DNA from: CAVTWD01 sp963738325
Lineage (GTDB): Bacteria; Actinomycetota; Acidimicrobiia; Acidimicrobiales; Ilumatobacteraceae
Reading direction: 5' to 3'
DNA: 64,000 nucleotides
NCBI GenBank assembly: GCA_963738325.1
Contig: CAVTWD010000006.1
Coordinates: forward strand, 1 to 64,000
Below the pieces are notes generated by a model, which was given only the letters and a program-made list of their open reading frames with translations, was not told the origin of the DNA and searched no databases. Both the position numbers and the translations under genes were made by a program. Position 1 is the first letter of the stretch, and each line of letters opens with the position of its first letter. This document shows, one piece after another, positions 45,342 to 55,474 of this stretch.

Positions 45342-45761
45342 TCAGTGCCAAGGGCCCACACCGCCGACACGCTCAGGCGCTATGCGCATGACGAAACCGG
45401 GCGGCGGATTGTCCATCGCCGGGAACTTGACGTCAGGGCCGAGGTAGACGTGCGCCAGATGCTGCAACAACTCGGGCGCGCCACCCGGTTCGACTCGTGC
45501 TCGTCCATGGACGACCAGGTAGTGGTCGAGTCCGAACTCGTTGCGCCCCCCGGTCTCCATCGAGAGCACAACCCTCGGGTCGCGCCGGACGTTGTGCAGC
45601 TTCTGCTGTGACTCGCTCAAGTGAGCGGACACGATCTCGTCGCCATCGAGGCCTACCCAGACGATCGCAACCTGCGCCGAACCGTCGGCGTTGAGCGTTG
45701 CGAGGTGAGCGAGATGCCCAGCCGACAGCGCGGCCCGCGCCTCGTCGTTCAGAGTGATCAC
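45342..45761 (-). CDS. PPOX-class F420-dependent oxidoreductase-like protein
   Basis: The 139-residue protein has the split-barrel flavin/F420-binding fold: LSAGHLAHLATLNADGSAQV, AIVWVGLDGDEIVSAHLSES, QQKLHNVRRDPRVVLSMETG and DHYLVVHGRARVEPGG. In actinobacteria this family mostly uses F420 and reduces biliverdin, quinones or fatty acids. It is complete and divergent, by 192 bp, from the BTAD-hydrolase regulator gene, which may control it. Confidence 0.87.
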   Translation of the reverse strand: MITLNDEARAALSAGHLAHLATLNADGSAQVAIVWVGLDGDEIVSAHLSESQQKLHNVRRDPRVVLSMETGGRNEFGLDHYLVVHGRARVEPGGAPELLQHLAHVYLGPDVKFPAMDNPPPGFVMRIAPERVGGVGPWH

Positions 45762-45953
45762 CGGTCAAGCTTTGCACGCGTGTCCACGACTTCCGGCACG
45801 GCCTGTCGCCAGCACCGACCGACGGCGTGCCCGGCGGAACGGGCTGGGGACCATGGGCGTCACCTCGCGGCTGGCTGGTGCCATTTCCCCTGTGTGATTT
45901 GTGTCGACGTGAACGATGCGCGTGGGGGCCGGTAGCACCGCGATACTTGGCCG

Positions 45954-47558
45954 ATGGAGCCGTCTTCGGTGACGGTGCGTGTTTTGGGCGCGGTCGAGAT
46001 GGTCGATGCCTCGGGCGAGGTTCGTGATGTGCCGGGTCGTCGCTTGCAGACGTTGCTCGCCCGCCTCGTGTCGCAGTCGGGGCAGATCGTTTCCGCGGAT
46101 GCGCTCGTTGACGCCGTGTGGCCCGACGGGCTCCCTGATTCCCCGGAGGCGGCGTTGCAGACCCAGGTGTTCCGGCTGCGCAGGCGGCTGCGATTCCCAG
46201 GGGCTCCCACCGTAGCCACGCGGGCCCCGGGCTATGCCCTCGAGTTGGGCTCTGCGACCGTCGACGCGATCGAATTCGAACGAGCGGTTCGAGCCGCGAT
46301 CGGGGCAGAAGCGTCGGTCGCCCGCGCGCTCTTGCACGACGCGCTGTCCCTGTGGCGGGGTGCGCCGTACGCCGGGTTCGAGGATGTCGAGCCCTTGCGT
46401 GCGGAGCAGGTCCGGTTGGAGGAGTTCCATCTCCAAGCGATCGAGGCACACGCCGAAGCGCTGCTGGCCTGCGGTGAGCCCAACCGCGCCATTACGGAAT
46501 TGGACGCGTTCGTGTTGGAGCACCCGTTGCGCGCCGACGCCCAAGCGACCTTGATGCGCGCCCTTGCCGCCACCGGACGCGATGCCGAGGCGCTTCGCGT
46601 GTTCCAGGCTCACCGACACCATCTGGTCGAAGAGCTGGGTTTGGAGCCCTCACCACGACTCCGACGATTGGAAGCGGCGATCCTGCGCGGTGACGTCGAC
46701 CCGGTCAGTGAGTTGGTTGCCTTGGCTGGCGGCCGCGGTCGGCAGCGGCCGTCCATCGACGGTTTGTCGTTGAAACGCCTGACCGGGGAGGGGATCGATC
46801 TCGCCTGGGGTGAGCTTGGAGCCGGGTCCCCGGTGATCGTGATCCCGGCGTGGCTCTCCAACCTCGAGGTGATCGCCGAGGGACACGATCCTCGGTCGTC
46901 GCTGGTAGAGCACCTCGCGCGAAGTCGCCGTACGATCACCTACGACCGGCGGGGCACGGGGTTGTCGGGGGGCACGGTTCGCGATTTCGGCGTCGAGGCC
47001 GCCGTCGGCGAGCTCGAGGCCGTGCTGGAAGATCTCGGTGAACCCGCTGCACTGTTCGCGATGTCGGGGGCGGGGCCGATCGCGCTGGCGTGCGCGGCCC
47101 GCAGACCCGATCGGGTGTCTCACCTCGTGCTGTTCGGGACGTACGCGAGCGGACCCAAGACGTTCGGTGACGTCGGTCGACCGATCCTGGACTTGTTGCG
47201 TCAGCGCCCGAACATCGCGACCGAACTGTTGGCCGGTCTGTACCGCCCAGGAGCGTCGGGGGCCGCGACGCTGCAGTTTGCGCGCATCCTGCGGGAAAGC
47301 GCTCCGGTGGAGGTGGCTGCAGGCTACCTCGAAGCGATCTACAACACCGATGTCACCGATCTCGTCGATGAGATTCGAGCGCCGGCGCTGGTGTTGCACT
47401 ACCGAGGTGACCGCGTGATCCCGTTCGCGGCTGGGGAGGCCCTCGCCGCCGCGTTGCCGTCGGCCCGTTTCGTCGCGAAGGACGGCGCCTGGCATCTGCC
47501 TGATGCCCGCGACGTCGGCGACATCATCGACGCCGTCGAGGAGCTGCTGAGTTCGTAG
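45954..47558 (+). CDS. SARP/BTAD regulator fused to an alpha/beta hydrolase
   Basis: Residues 1-95 form an OmpR-type winged helix (VRVLGAVEMVDASGEVRDVP, GQIVSADALVDAVWPDGLPD, LQTQVFRLRRRLRFPGAP). Residues 100-245 are a bacterial transcriptional activation domain (FEDVEPLRAEQVRLEEFHLQ, AIEAHAEALLACGE, EALRVFQAHRHHLVEELGLE). After a linker, residues 265-534 are an alpha/beta hydrolase: VIVIPAWLSNLEV, TITYDRRGTGLSGG, nucleophile Ser near residue 370 in FAMSGAGPIAL, LVLHYRGDRVIPF and the His in KDGAWHLPD. The design suggests ligand binding or turnover coupled to transcription control. All triad positions are filled. It stands alone, divergent from the PPOX gene. Confidence 0.92.
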   Translation: MEPSSVTVRVLGAVEMVDASGEVRDVPGRRLQTLLARLVSQSGQIVSADALVDAVWPDGLPDSPEAALQTQVFRLRRRLRFPGAPTVATRAPGYALELGSATVDAIEFERAVRAAIGAEASVARALLHDALSLWRGAPYAGFEDVEPLRAEQVRLEEFHLQAIEAHAEALLACGEPNRAITELDAFVLEHPLRADAQATLMRALAATGRDAEALRVFQAHRHHLVEELGLEPSPRLRRLEAAILRGDVDPVSELVALAGGRGRQRPSIDGLSLKRLTGEGIDLAWGELGAGSPVIVIPAWLSNLEVIAEGHDPRSSLVEHLARSRRTITYDRRGTGLSGGTVRDFGVEAAVGELEAVLEDLGEPAALFAMSGAGPIALACAARRPDRVSHLVLFGTYASGPKTFGDVGRPILDLLRQRPNIATELLAGLYRPGASGAATLQFARILRESAPVEVAAGYLEAIYNTDVTDLVDEIRAPALVLHYRGDRVIPFAAGEALAAALPSARFVAKDGAWHLPDARDVGDIIDAVEELLSS

Positions 47559-47679
47559 CTCTGTGTCCACAGCTTTCTGACGTCGGCGACTCGGCCGGCG
47601 AACCTCCACGCGAGCGCGACGCGAGCGGACTTCGCGATGTTGCGTAGGCAAGCCGTCGGAAGACCCGTGGAGCCATGAA

Positions 47680-48342
47680 ATGACCGAGACCGCGATTCTC
47701 GCGCCCCCCGAGCCCGTGCGTGACCTTCACCCAATCCGCGCCTGGGCCAACGCCAAGTTCTTCGAGTCGATGGACTGGTACTCGCATCGACGCCTCGGTG
47801 CCCGCAAGAAGGCCCTCTTCGCAGGCCTGCCTCAACTGGTCGTGGAGCTTGGTTCGGGAGCGGGTGCTTCGATGCGCTACCTCGCGCCCGGCACCCGCCT
47901 CGTCGCCATCGAACCGAACCCGCACGCGCACCGCGGACTGCGCCGCAATGCCGCGCGCTACGGGATCGACCTCGAGATTCGCGGGGAGCGTGCTGAGTCG
48001 ACCGGCCTTGCAAACGCGAGCGTCGACGTGGTGATCTGCACACTCGTGCTGTGCACGGTAGAGGACCAAGCAGCTGCGCTCGCGGAAGTGCATCGCATCC
48101 TGCGTCCTGGAGGACGCTTCGTCTTCATTGAGCACGTTCGGTCCGGTCCGGGTCCGATCCGAGCGGTGCAGCGGCTGCTACGTCGCCCGTGGCGATATTT
48201 CTTCGACGGTTGCTGCCTCGACCGCGACACCGCGGCCACGATCGCGGCTACCGGCTTCGCGGACGTGCGGATCGAGCAGTATCGATTCGGTGGCGTGTTC
48301 GTGCCCGTTTGGCCCCAGATCAGTGGCGTCGCCGTCGCATGA
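47680..48342 (+). CDS. Class I SAM-dependent methyltransferase
   Basis: The 220-residue protein carries motif I in LVVELGSGAGASMRYL, an acidic residue after strand 2 in LVAIEPNPHAHRGL, VDVVICTLVLCTVEDQAAAL and the post-motif HRILRPGGRFVFIEHVRSGP. The lack of a long C-terminal domain and the FIEHVR segment resemble UbiE/METTL7-like small-molecule methyltransferases. It is complete, 121 bp downstream of the BTAD-hydrolase gene on the same strand, and possibly part of its unit. Substrate unknown. Confidence 0.88.
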   Translation: MTETAILAPPEPVRDLHPIRAWANAKFFESMDWYSHRRLGARKKALFAGLPQLVVELGSGAGASMRYLAPGTRLVAIEPNPHAHRGLRRNAARYGIDLEIRGERAESTGLANASVDVVICTLVLCTVEDQAAALAEVHRILRPGGRFVFIEHVRSGPGPIRAVQRLLRRPWRYFFDGCCLDRDTAATIAATGFADVRIEQYRFGGVFVPVWPQISGVAVA

Positions 48343-48605
48343 GAACCGAACCACGCAGGCCGGTCGACGAGCGCGACCGCGCCTGTCGTCCAAGTCGTGG
48401 GCAGGAATGCAATGACATCCGGGAAAGACGTCACGCGGACCATGATCGGCGTTCCTCGCAGCGATGACGCGCCAGCGCGTAAGGTCATCATGCCGCGATC
48501 GATGATGGCCGGCCCGCACCTGCGTTCCCGCGCGAGTCTTCCCCGGAGGAAGCGCTCGCCCTCCTCCTACGACGCTCGGGACGCGGGATCGTGGCAAGCA
48601 GGATG

Positions 48606-49001
48606 TCATGCCGGCGGCACAGCTTCGCCGATCGCTTCGACCAGTCGCTCGCAGTCGTCGACCGTCACGGTCAGCGCCGAGTGGGGCCGGAAGCCGATCA
48701 CACGAGGTATTCGCTGGCGAAAGTGCACGCACACCCCACGGTCGCGGCAGGTGCCGAACGTCAACCCGTCATCGACGAACGACAGGCGTACGCCGATCGC
48801 CGTGTACCAGCGGTAGCCGACCGTGACGTGTCCGCCAGCGACGTTGTCGAGCGGGGTCTCGACGTTGAAGAAGCCGAATGTTGCCCGGAAACGATTCTCG
48901 CGGAGTGTGACTCCGTCGCGTCCCGGGACGACGCCGAACGGTAGCCACAAGGAAGCGAAGCGCAGATCGTAGCGGTAGGGGAAGAAGTAGTCGTCGATCA
49001 C
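48606..49001 (-). CDS. Conserved hypothetical protein
   Basis: The 131-residue protein reads MIDDYFFPYRYDLRFASLWL, PFGVVPGRDGVTLRENRFRA, TFGFFNVETPLDNVAGGHVT, VGYRWYTAIGVRLSFVDDGL, TFGTCRDRGVCVHFRQRIPR. I recall this pattern from conserved actinobacterial proteins of unknown function. It is beta-rich with no signal peptide. The reading is complete and converges with the methyltransferase gene. Confidence 0.75.
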   Translation of the reverse strand: MIDDYFFPYRYDLRFASLWLPFGVVPGRDGVTLRENRFRATFGFFNVETPLDNVAGGHVTVGYRWYTAIGVRLSFVDDGLTFGTCRDRGVCVHFRQRIPRVIGFRPHSALTVTVDDCERLVEAIGEAVPPA

Positions 49002-49119
49002 CGAACGCTACGGCGAGCCGCGTCGAGCTTCTGGCCACACAGCAAAGTTGACAGCTGTCGGGCTACGGCCCGTCCTGCCAACGTTCGCGTGAGCAATCGG
49101 CGGCCTCGCGATCATCGGC

Positions 49120-49219
49120 TTGCGGTGGTCGCCGTGGTCGCCAGACCTGGGCGCGGCTCGCCACCAGGCGCACGGGCCGCAAGCCCTTCTTGCGCGCGCC
49201 CGTGCGGTCTCCGATCTGA
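49120..49219 (+). repeat. Degenerate copy of the 3' end of the ABC1-kinase gene
   Basis: Around 49148 the sequence reads ACCTGGGCGCGGCTCGC, then codes, with one lost base, for TWARLATRRTGRKPF and a stop at 49217-49219. The intact gene at 61001-62686 ends RTWARLATKRPGHKPLL and the nucleotide match continues to GTGCGGTCTCCGATCT in both copies. About 80 bp align with only scattered differences. Both copies lie on the plus strand and so form direct repeats about 13.4 kb apart. This is a gene scar, not a gene. Confidence 0.7.
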
Positions 49220-49341
49220 CGGACCCCGGTCACGTCGGCTGGTCTGGCGGAGTCCACCCAAAGCGACCCAGCCGCCGACGCCACTTGGGAGCCTGTGGTG
49301 TCGGGATCGCCGTTGCCGTTGCTGCGCCGGGCTGGCGGCGC

Positions 49342-50775
49342 TCACGAAGCGGTGACGGGCGGGAGCCGGAGGTGGCGGAGCGCGGAGGCGGCGGCGTTGT
49401 AGCCGCACATGCCGTGGGCGCCGGCGCCGGGCGGGCTCGCCGCGGAGCAGATGAAGGTGCCGGGGATGCCCGTTCGGTACGGGTCGAGCGCGGCCCGAGG
49501 TCGCATGAGGACCTGCCGCTCGGTGTTGGCGCCGGTGATGATGTCGCCGCCGACGTAGTTGGGGTTGTAGACGGGAAGTTGCGTCGTCGAGCGCTGGACG
49601 CAGGCGACGATGCGGTCACGGAACCCGGGGGCGAAGCGTTCGATCTGCCCGAGGATGGCCTCGGTGGCGTCGCCGGTGTAGCCGTGGGGCACGTGGGCGT
49701 AGGTCCAGATCGGGTTGATGTCGCCGGCCGAACGGGTGGGGTCGGCGACGTACTGCTGGCCGACGAGGACGAAGGGTCGTTTCGGCATGCGCCCTCGTGC
49801 GATGTCGCGTTCGGTGCTGGTGATCTCCTCGAAGGTGCCGCCCAGGTGGACGGTGCCGGCGCGGCCGCATGCTTGGTTCGTCCAGGGGACGTCACCTTCG
49901 ATGGCGAGGTCGAGTTTGAACGCGCCCGGGCCGTGGCGGTACCGGCGGTAGGCGCGAGCGACTCGGGGCGGCATCCGGTCGCCGAGGATCTGGGCGATCG
50001 CCCCAGGAGCCAGGTCGAGCAGGACGACTTTGGCGGGCGGTATGTCCGCGGCCGTGCGGACGTAGACGCCGGTGTGGATCTTGCCGCCGAGATCCTCGAG
50101 CAGGGAGGCCAGTGCGTTGGCGATCGACTGGGAGCCGCCTTCGGCGACTGGCCATCCGTGGCGGTGCCCGGCGGCGATGATGGTCATCCCGATCGCGGAG
50201 GTGGTCGGGCGGTGCAGCGGATGGAACGCGTGGGCGGCGACGCCCCCGAAGAGAGCCCTGGCCTTGTCGGTGCGCCACACCCGGGCCGTCAGGGCGGCGG
50301 GGAGCAGCGCCGCCGGGCCGAACCGGAGCAGCCGGAGCGGATGACGGGGCACGTGCGTGATCGGGCGCATCAGGTCGTCGGCCAGTTCGTCGAACCCGGT
50401 GGCCAGACCGGCGAACATCTGTCGCCAGCGCCTGCCGTCCGGCCCGAGGCCGGAGGCGGTCTCGTCGATCGAGCGCCACAGCAGCCCGGCCTCCCCGGTG
50501 TCGAGGGGGTGGGCGCAGTCGATCTCGGGCCAACGCCACCGCAAGCCGTGGTCCTCCAAGCCGAGTGTCGACAGGTAGGGCGAGCCCACGCCCATCGGAT
50601 GGAACGCCGAGCAGTGGTCATGGAGGACGCCGGGCACGGTGAGCTCGCTGCTCCTCGTGCCACCGCCGATGTGGTCGGCGGCTTCGAGCACCTCGACGTC
50701 GATCCCGTGCTGGGCGAGTCGTACGGCGGCCGCGAGCCCGTTGGGCCCGGAGCCGACGACGACGGCGGTGGCCAT
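49342..50775 (-). CDS. Phytoene desaturase-like FAD-dependent oxidoreductase
   Basis: The 477-residue protein opens with the FAD motif VVVGSGPNGLAAAVRLAQHG, then EVLEAADHIGGGTRSSEL. It ends with the family's second FAD contact, TFICSAASPPGAGAHGMCGY, NAAASALRHL. The middle contains RALFGGVAAHAFHPLHRPTT and GGSQSIANALASLLEDLGGK. It belongs to the CrtI/PYROXD2-like class, which desaturate or isomerise isoprenoids or fatty chains. Its ATG shares one base with the stop of the DUF3556 gene (TGATG), so the two are co-translated. Probably a lipid or carotenoid substrate, inferred from neighbours. Confidence 0.9.
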   Translation of the reverse strand: MATAVVVGSGPNGLAAAVRLAQHGIDVEVLEAADHIGGGTRSSELTVPGVLHDHCSAFHPMGVGSPYLSTLGLEDHGLRWRWPEIDCAHPLDTGEAGLLWRSIDETASGLGPDGRRWRQMFAGLATGFDELADDLMRPITHVPRHPLRLLRFGPAALLPAALTARVWRTDKARALFGGVAAHAFHPLHRPTTSAIGMTIIAAGHRHGWPVAEGGSQSIANALASLLEDLGGKIHTGVYVRTAADIPPAKVVLLDLAPGAIAQILGDRMPPRVARAYRRYRHGPGAFKLDLAIEGDVPWTNQACGRAGTVHLGGTFEEITSTERDIARGRMPKRPFVLVGQQYVADPTRSAGDINPIWTYAHVPHGYTGDATEAILGQIERFAPGFRDRIVACVQRSTTQLPVYNPNYVGGDIITGANTERQVLMRPRAALDPYRTGIPGTFICSAASPPGAGAHGMCGYNAAASALRHLRLPPVTAS

Positions 50776-52596
50776 CACGACGCTCCGACACCGACGGCCG
50801 GCCGCTCCTGGGCGGTGGCGACGACGGACGTGGCCGCGATCGTGGTGGCGTCGACGCGATCGTCCACCGTCGGGCGGGTCCAGGTCACGTGCAGCGGGAT
50901 CGGGCCGTTGGGGAGCCACGGGAGCTCGTCGACGGTATCGGCGACGTTGTAGCTGCCCCGCTCGATGATGCCGAGGGCGGCGTCGATCACCTTGTACTGC
51001 TGGCAGTCCTTGTGGATCGGCTGCGACTCGACCCACGCCACCAGGAACTCGCCGGGCTCGAAGTGGCATCGCTGCTGGATCGCCTGGATGAGCTGCTCGT
51101 CGTGGAAGTGGCCGTCGCCGAAGTTGAACCCGACGATGGTGTTGCAGCCGAACTCTGCCTCCCGGAACGAGTAGGTGTCGATGTCGTCGCCGAGGTGCTT
51201 GACCATCATCGACAGCAGGGCGGGACCCTGGCTGTGCAGCGACCGCCACGCGATCGGCATGGTCAGCAGCATCTCGGCGACCGGCGGCGGGTACATGGTC
51301 GCGACCTGGTCGACGGTGTTCCCGGCGCCCCGCACGATGTTGTCGAGCTTGGCCTCAGCACCCGGCGCGAACGCCCACATGGCCGACGCCCAGTTGCCGG
51401 CGTACTGGCGCATGGACGGCAGGAACGACACCAGGTCGGGACGCAGGTTGCCGAGGACCGGGAAGAAGAGCAGCCCGGCGACGATCGCGACGAGGAGCAG
51501 AGGCGAGGAGATGTCGGCGACGCTGTAACCCGCCCAGGCGGGGTGGCCCCAGAACAGGAACACCGTGGCGAAGGCGAACAGGACGTTCCACTCGAGGGGC
51601 ACGGCCAAGGGGAACGTCGAGAGGATGAAGAGGTGGAAGACGACCATGCCGATCACCGCGAGCAGAGTGATCGTCGGGTTGGTCGAGAACAGCAGGATGA
51701 GGGGCAGCACGATCTCGACGGTCGAGCCGCCGATGTGGGCCAGCAGGCTGGCGGTGTGCGATGGCCGCGGGTCGTGGGGGAAGTTGCGGTAGTTCATCCG
51801 CTTGAGCGCCTTGGGCGCCCAGGGCGTGTTGCTGACCATCGGCGGCACGACGTGTGAGAAGTGGCGGCCGAACTTCGACACGCCGGCACCGACCCACACG
51901 GTGACGATCAGCAGCTTCAAGGCGACGATCAGGTCGACCGGGCCGAGGACGGCGAAGAAAACCAGCGCCGGCAGGTACTGCTCGCTGCGGGCGGCGAGGA
52001 ACACGACCTTGTCGCGGAGGCCCATCACGACGAGCAGGCCGATCACCGCCAGCAGCAGCGCCGGGTTGACCAGGCTGACCCCGCTCCGGGTGACGGTGGG
52101 CGCGACGAGCGCGCTGACCAGTGTGGCGATGATCGCGAGGTAGAGGGCGACATCGGCGACCGTGCGCCGGTCACCGCGGGTGAAGGGCACCTTGTCGGGC
52201 CACGGTGGAAGGCGGATGGTGTCAGGGCGAGCCCAGTATCGGAAGCCGCCGGTCATCGGCTTGAAGTGGCCGGCGAGCGGCCCCCACGATCCGGCCAATC
52301 CGAGCGTCTCGAGCAGCACCGTCCACAAGATGAGCTTCTCATAGACGATCAGCTCCGGCCACCACGCGGCTGACGTGCCAGAACGGCCCGAGGCCGGAGG
52401 TGGCGGTGGCCACGAAGAGGCCACCCGCGATGTAGAGGACGAGAAGCTTCACGACGTAGATGGCATGAACCATCTTGGGCGTGCCGAAGCCGTACTCGAC
52501 CCACTGGGTGGCGAGGATGCGGATCCGCTCGAACAACGGTCGCTCGTGGAACGTTTCGGGATCGACTGGCGGCAGGTTCCCGGTCGTGAAGCCCAT
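50775..52596 (-). CDS. DUF3556 multi-pass membrane protein, one frameshift
   Basis: The N-terminal piece (ATG at 52596: MGFTTGNLPPVDPETFHERP, ATQWVEYGFGTPKMVHAIYV) and the long C-terminal piece (AWWPELIVYEKLILWTVLLE, YWARPDTIRLPPWPDKVPFT, then at least eight membrane helices) are separated by one extra base near 52364-52371. Joined they give about 605 residues with the order of DUF3556 proteins, which are actinobacterial membrane proteins of unknown role. The C terminus (about residues 400-590) is soluble. It is co-translated with the desaturase-like gene, so a membrane-lipid or chain-modifying role is likely. Confidence 0.85.
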
Positions 52597-52887
52597 CGTG
52601 ATCTCCTCGTGGTCGACGGACGGCTGCGACCGGTGACACTAAGAACGGGACTCGCTGCCGCCCATGGCCGCGGAGCCCCAACCTGCGGGGCGGGACTGTT
52701 CTGCGCGCACAAGCCACGGGGTGGTGTGGGCTCGCCGCACAACAGAGCCGGTCAAGTCCGTTCCGTCGACACGATGGCGCGGCGAGCCCGGTCCGGTGCA
52801 ATGCGTGGGATCGACACCGATCGAGATCGTCCCGGCCTGCGCTCGTCGCCTGAGCCCGGTCACCACGCAACGGACAGGAGAACCGTG

Positions 52888-54598
52888 ATGCCCACCAAGA
52901 CCCCACCGACCAACGGCCCGCGCGATGCGACCGGGGTGCCGTTCGACGCGGCGGATCCCGTGGTGCTGGGCGCCAACCCTCTCGTCGGTCTCAACCGCCG
53001 GCAGGTGGCCGCAGCGCTGGGTCGCCTGCTTCAGCGGGTGGCCGTCGAGCCCGGCGTCGTGGCGGCGACCACGCTCGAGGCCGCGGGCGATCTCCTCGAG
53101 GTGCTCGTCGGGCGCAGCGACGTGGCCCCCGAACCCCGCGACAAGCGCTTCGCCGACCGGGCATGGAGCGACAACCCCGCTTACCGGCGCCTTCTGCAGG
53201 CCTACCTCGTCGAGGCCCGAGCCGTGCTCGGCGTCGTCGACGAGGTCGAGCTGGACCCGAAGAGCCGCGAGCGGGCTCGCTTCGCGATGTCGCTGTTCAC
53301 CGAGGCGGTCGCACCGACCAACACCCTGCTCGGCAACCCCAGCGCGCTCGGCCAAGGCGGTCCAAACCCGGGGCCGCAGCGTCCTCACGGGCCTGCGGCA
53401 CATGGCTCATGACGTGCGTCACAACGGCGGCATGCCCGCGACGGTCGACACCCGCCCCTTCACGGTCGGCGGCAACCTCGCCGTCACCCCGGGCCAGGTC
53501 GTGCACCGCAGCGAGGTGTTCGAGCTCCTCCAGTACACACCCGCGGGCCAGACGACGTTCGCGCGACCTCTTGTCGCTATCCCGCCGCAGATCAACAAGT
53601 ACTACATCTCCGACATCGCGCCCGGCCGCAGCCTCATCGAGCACCTCGTCGGGGCCGGCGTGCCCTACTTCGCGATCAGCTGGCGCAACTCGACCGCCGC
53701 CCAACGCGACTGGAACCTGGACACCTATGTCGCCGCCTGCAAGGAGGCGATCGAGGTGGCGTGCGAGATCACGGGTAGCGCCGATGCCAACGTGGTGGGC
53801 ATGTGCGCGGGCGCGATCACCATGGCATGCCTGCTCGGCCATCTGACCGCTACCGGTGAGGCGCTCGTCAACGCGGCGACGTTCCTCGTCGCAGGGCTCG
53901 ATTCCGCCCAGGAGTCACAGATCGGGATGCTCGCATCGAAGCCCGCCGTGGAGGCCGCCCGCATCCGCTCGCAGCGCGCCGGCTACCTCGACGGAAAGGA
54001 TCTGGCGAAGGTATTCGCGTGGCTGCGCCCCAACGACTTGGTGTGGAACTACTGGGTCAACAACTACCTGCTCGGCCAGAACCCGCCCGCGTTCGACATT
54101 CTCTATTGGAACGCCGACACCACCCGCCTTCCCGCGGGGCTGCACGCCGACTTCTTGGACTTGGCGACGTCGAATGGGCTCGCCGAGGGCACCCTCACGG
54201 TGCTCGGCACGCCGGTCGATCTCGGCAAGGTCACGCTCGACGCCTACGTGGTGGCCGGCTCGACCGATCACATCGTGCCCTGGCAGACGGCGTACCAGAC
54301 CACCCAGCTGCTCGGCGGTGAGTCGGAGTTCGTGCTCAGCTCGAGCGGCCACATCCAGGCGATCGTCAACCCGCCCGGGAACCCGAAGTCGTCCTACCGC
54401 ACCCGCGAGGGTGCGCTGCCGGCGACCGCCGAAGCGTGGCTCGACGGTTCCGAGGCGCGCGCTGGCAGCTGGTGGGAGCACTGGACGGCCTGGCTCGCTG
54501 CCCGTTCGGGCGACCGACAGCCCGCACCGAGCGAGCTCGGCAGCGCCGCTCACCCGCCCCTCGAACCTGCCCCCGGCCGCTACGTCCACCTCACATGA
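52888..54598 (+). CDS. phaC: PHA synthase (PhaC-like), one frameshift
   Basis: A GGACAGGAG site precedes ATG 52888. The N-terminal domain (ANPLVGLNRRQVAAALGRLL, FADRAWSDNPAYRRLLQAYL) changes frame near 53351-53355. The catalytic domain follows: INKYYISDIAPGRSLIEHLV, the lipase-box-like GMCAGAIT with nucleophile Cys at about residue 308, KVFAWLRPNDLVWNYWVNNY, Asp in VAGSTDHIVPW and His in SSGHIQAIVNPPG. It polymerises hydroxyacyl-CoA to polyhydroxyalkanoate granules. The length (about 569 residues) and single-chain form fit class I/II synthases. Its stop overlaps the next hydrolase gene (ATGA). Confidence 0.9.
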
Positions 54599-55428
54599 GG
54601 GCGCGCATCCTCACCTTCGTACGCGTCGATGGGCACCTCGTGCGGGTGTCCATCCGCGGCGAGGGCCGCCCGCTCCTGCTCATCATGGGCCTCGGCGGCA
54701 ACATCGAGATGTGGGACCCGCTCGAGCGCGCCCTCACCAACCGCGGGATCCAGACCATCGCCTACGACGCGTCGGGCACCGGCGAGTCGCCGTCGCGGCT
54801 CATCCCGCCGCGCATGCACGGGCTGGCGCGCCAAGCCGCCCACGTGCTCGACGCGCTCGGACAGCCCGACGCCGACGTGCTCGGCGTGTCGTTCGGCGGT
54901 GCCGTGGCGCAGGAGCTGACGCTGGCCAACCCTCACCGGGTCGGCCGCCTGGTGCTCGCGTCGACCATGTGCGGCTTCGGTGGCGTGCCCGGCAATCCGT
55001 TGGCACTGTCCCTGCTGGCAACGCCGCTGCGCTACTACTCGCCCACGTTCCTCCGCCTCACCGCGAACGTGCTCTACGGCCCGGGAGCAGCCGACGACGA
55101 GGGCCTCCTGCGGAACCAGATCAACGCTCGCCGTGCTCGGCCCCCGAGCATGTGGGGTTACGTCGGCCAACTGGCCGCCGGGATCGGCTGGACCAGCCTC
55201 CCCTGGCTGCATCGCATCCGGACCCCGACCCTGGTGCTCAGTGGCGCACGCGATCCGATCGTGCCCCCGATCAACGCCCGTATCCTCGCCCGGCGCATCC
55301 CGAACGCCGAGCTCGAGATCGTGCCCGACGCCGGGCACCTGCTCCTGATGGAGCACGCCGAACCGGTGTCCGAGCGAATCGCCACGTTCCTCGGTCTGGA
55401 CGCACAAGCGAACCCCACAGGTTGGTAG
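54595..55428 (+). CDS. Alpha/beta hydrolase next to PHA synthase
   Basis: From ATG 54595 the 277-residue protein reads LLLIMGLGGNIEMWDPLERA (oxyanion loop), IAYDASGTGESPS, VLGVSFGGAVAQELTLANPH with Ser in the GxSxG box, TLVLSGARDPIVPP and DAGHLLLMEHAEPV. The whole Ser-Asp-His triad is visible. The LGVSFGGAVAQ segment and overlap with the synthase gene make an intracellular PHA depolymerase/thioesterase (PhaZ-like) the best guess; a simple esterase remains possible. Confidence 0.85.
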   Translation: MRARILTFVRVDGHLVRVSIRGEGRPLLLIMGLGGNIEMWDPLERALTNRGIQTIAYDASGTGESPSRLIPPRMHGLARQAAHVLDALGQPDADVLGVSFGGAVAQELTLANPHRVGRLVLASTMCGFGGVPGNPLALSLLATPLRYYSPTFLRLTANVLYGPGAADDEGLLRNQINARRARPPSMWGYVGQLAAGIGWTSLPWLHRIRTPTLVLSGARDPIVPPINARILARRIPNAELEIVPDAGHLLLMEHAEPVSERIATFLGLDAQANPTGW

Positions 55429-55474
55429 CCGCGGCCCGAAGCCACGAACGGCTCCCGTCCTTAGATTCCTCCTC

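Noticed and set aside
46850..47651. Minus-strand ORFs under the BTAD-hydrolase gene
   Set aside because: Arginine-rich antisense frames with no motifs; the plus-strand gene is complete and convincing.
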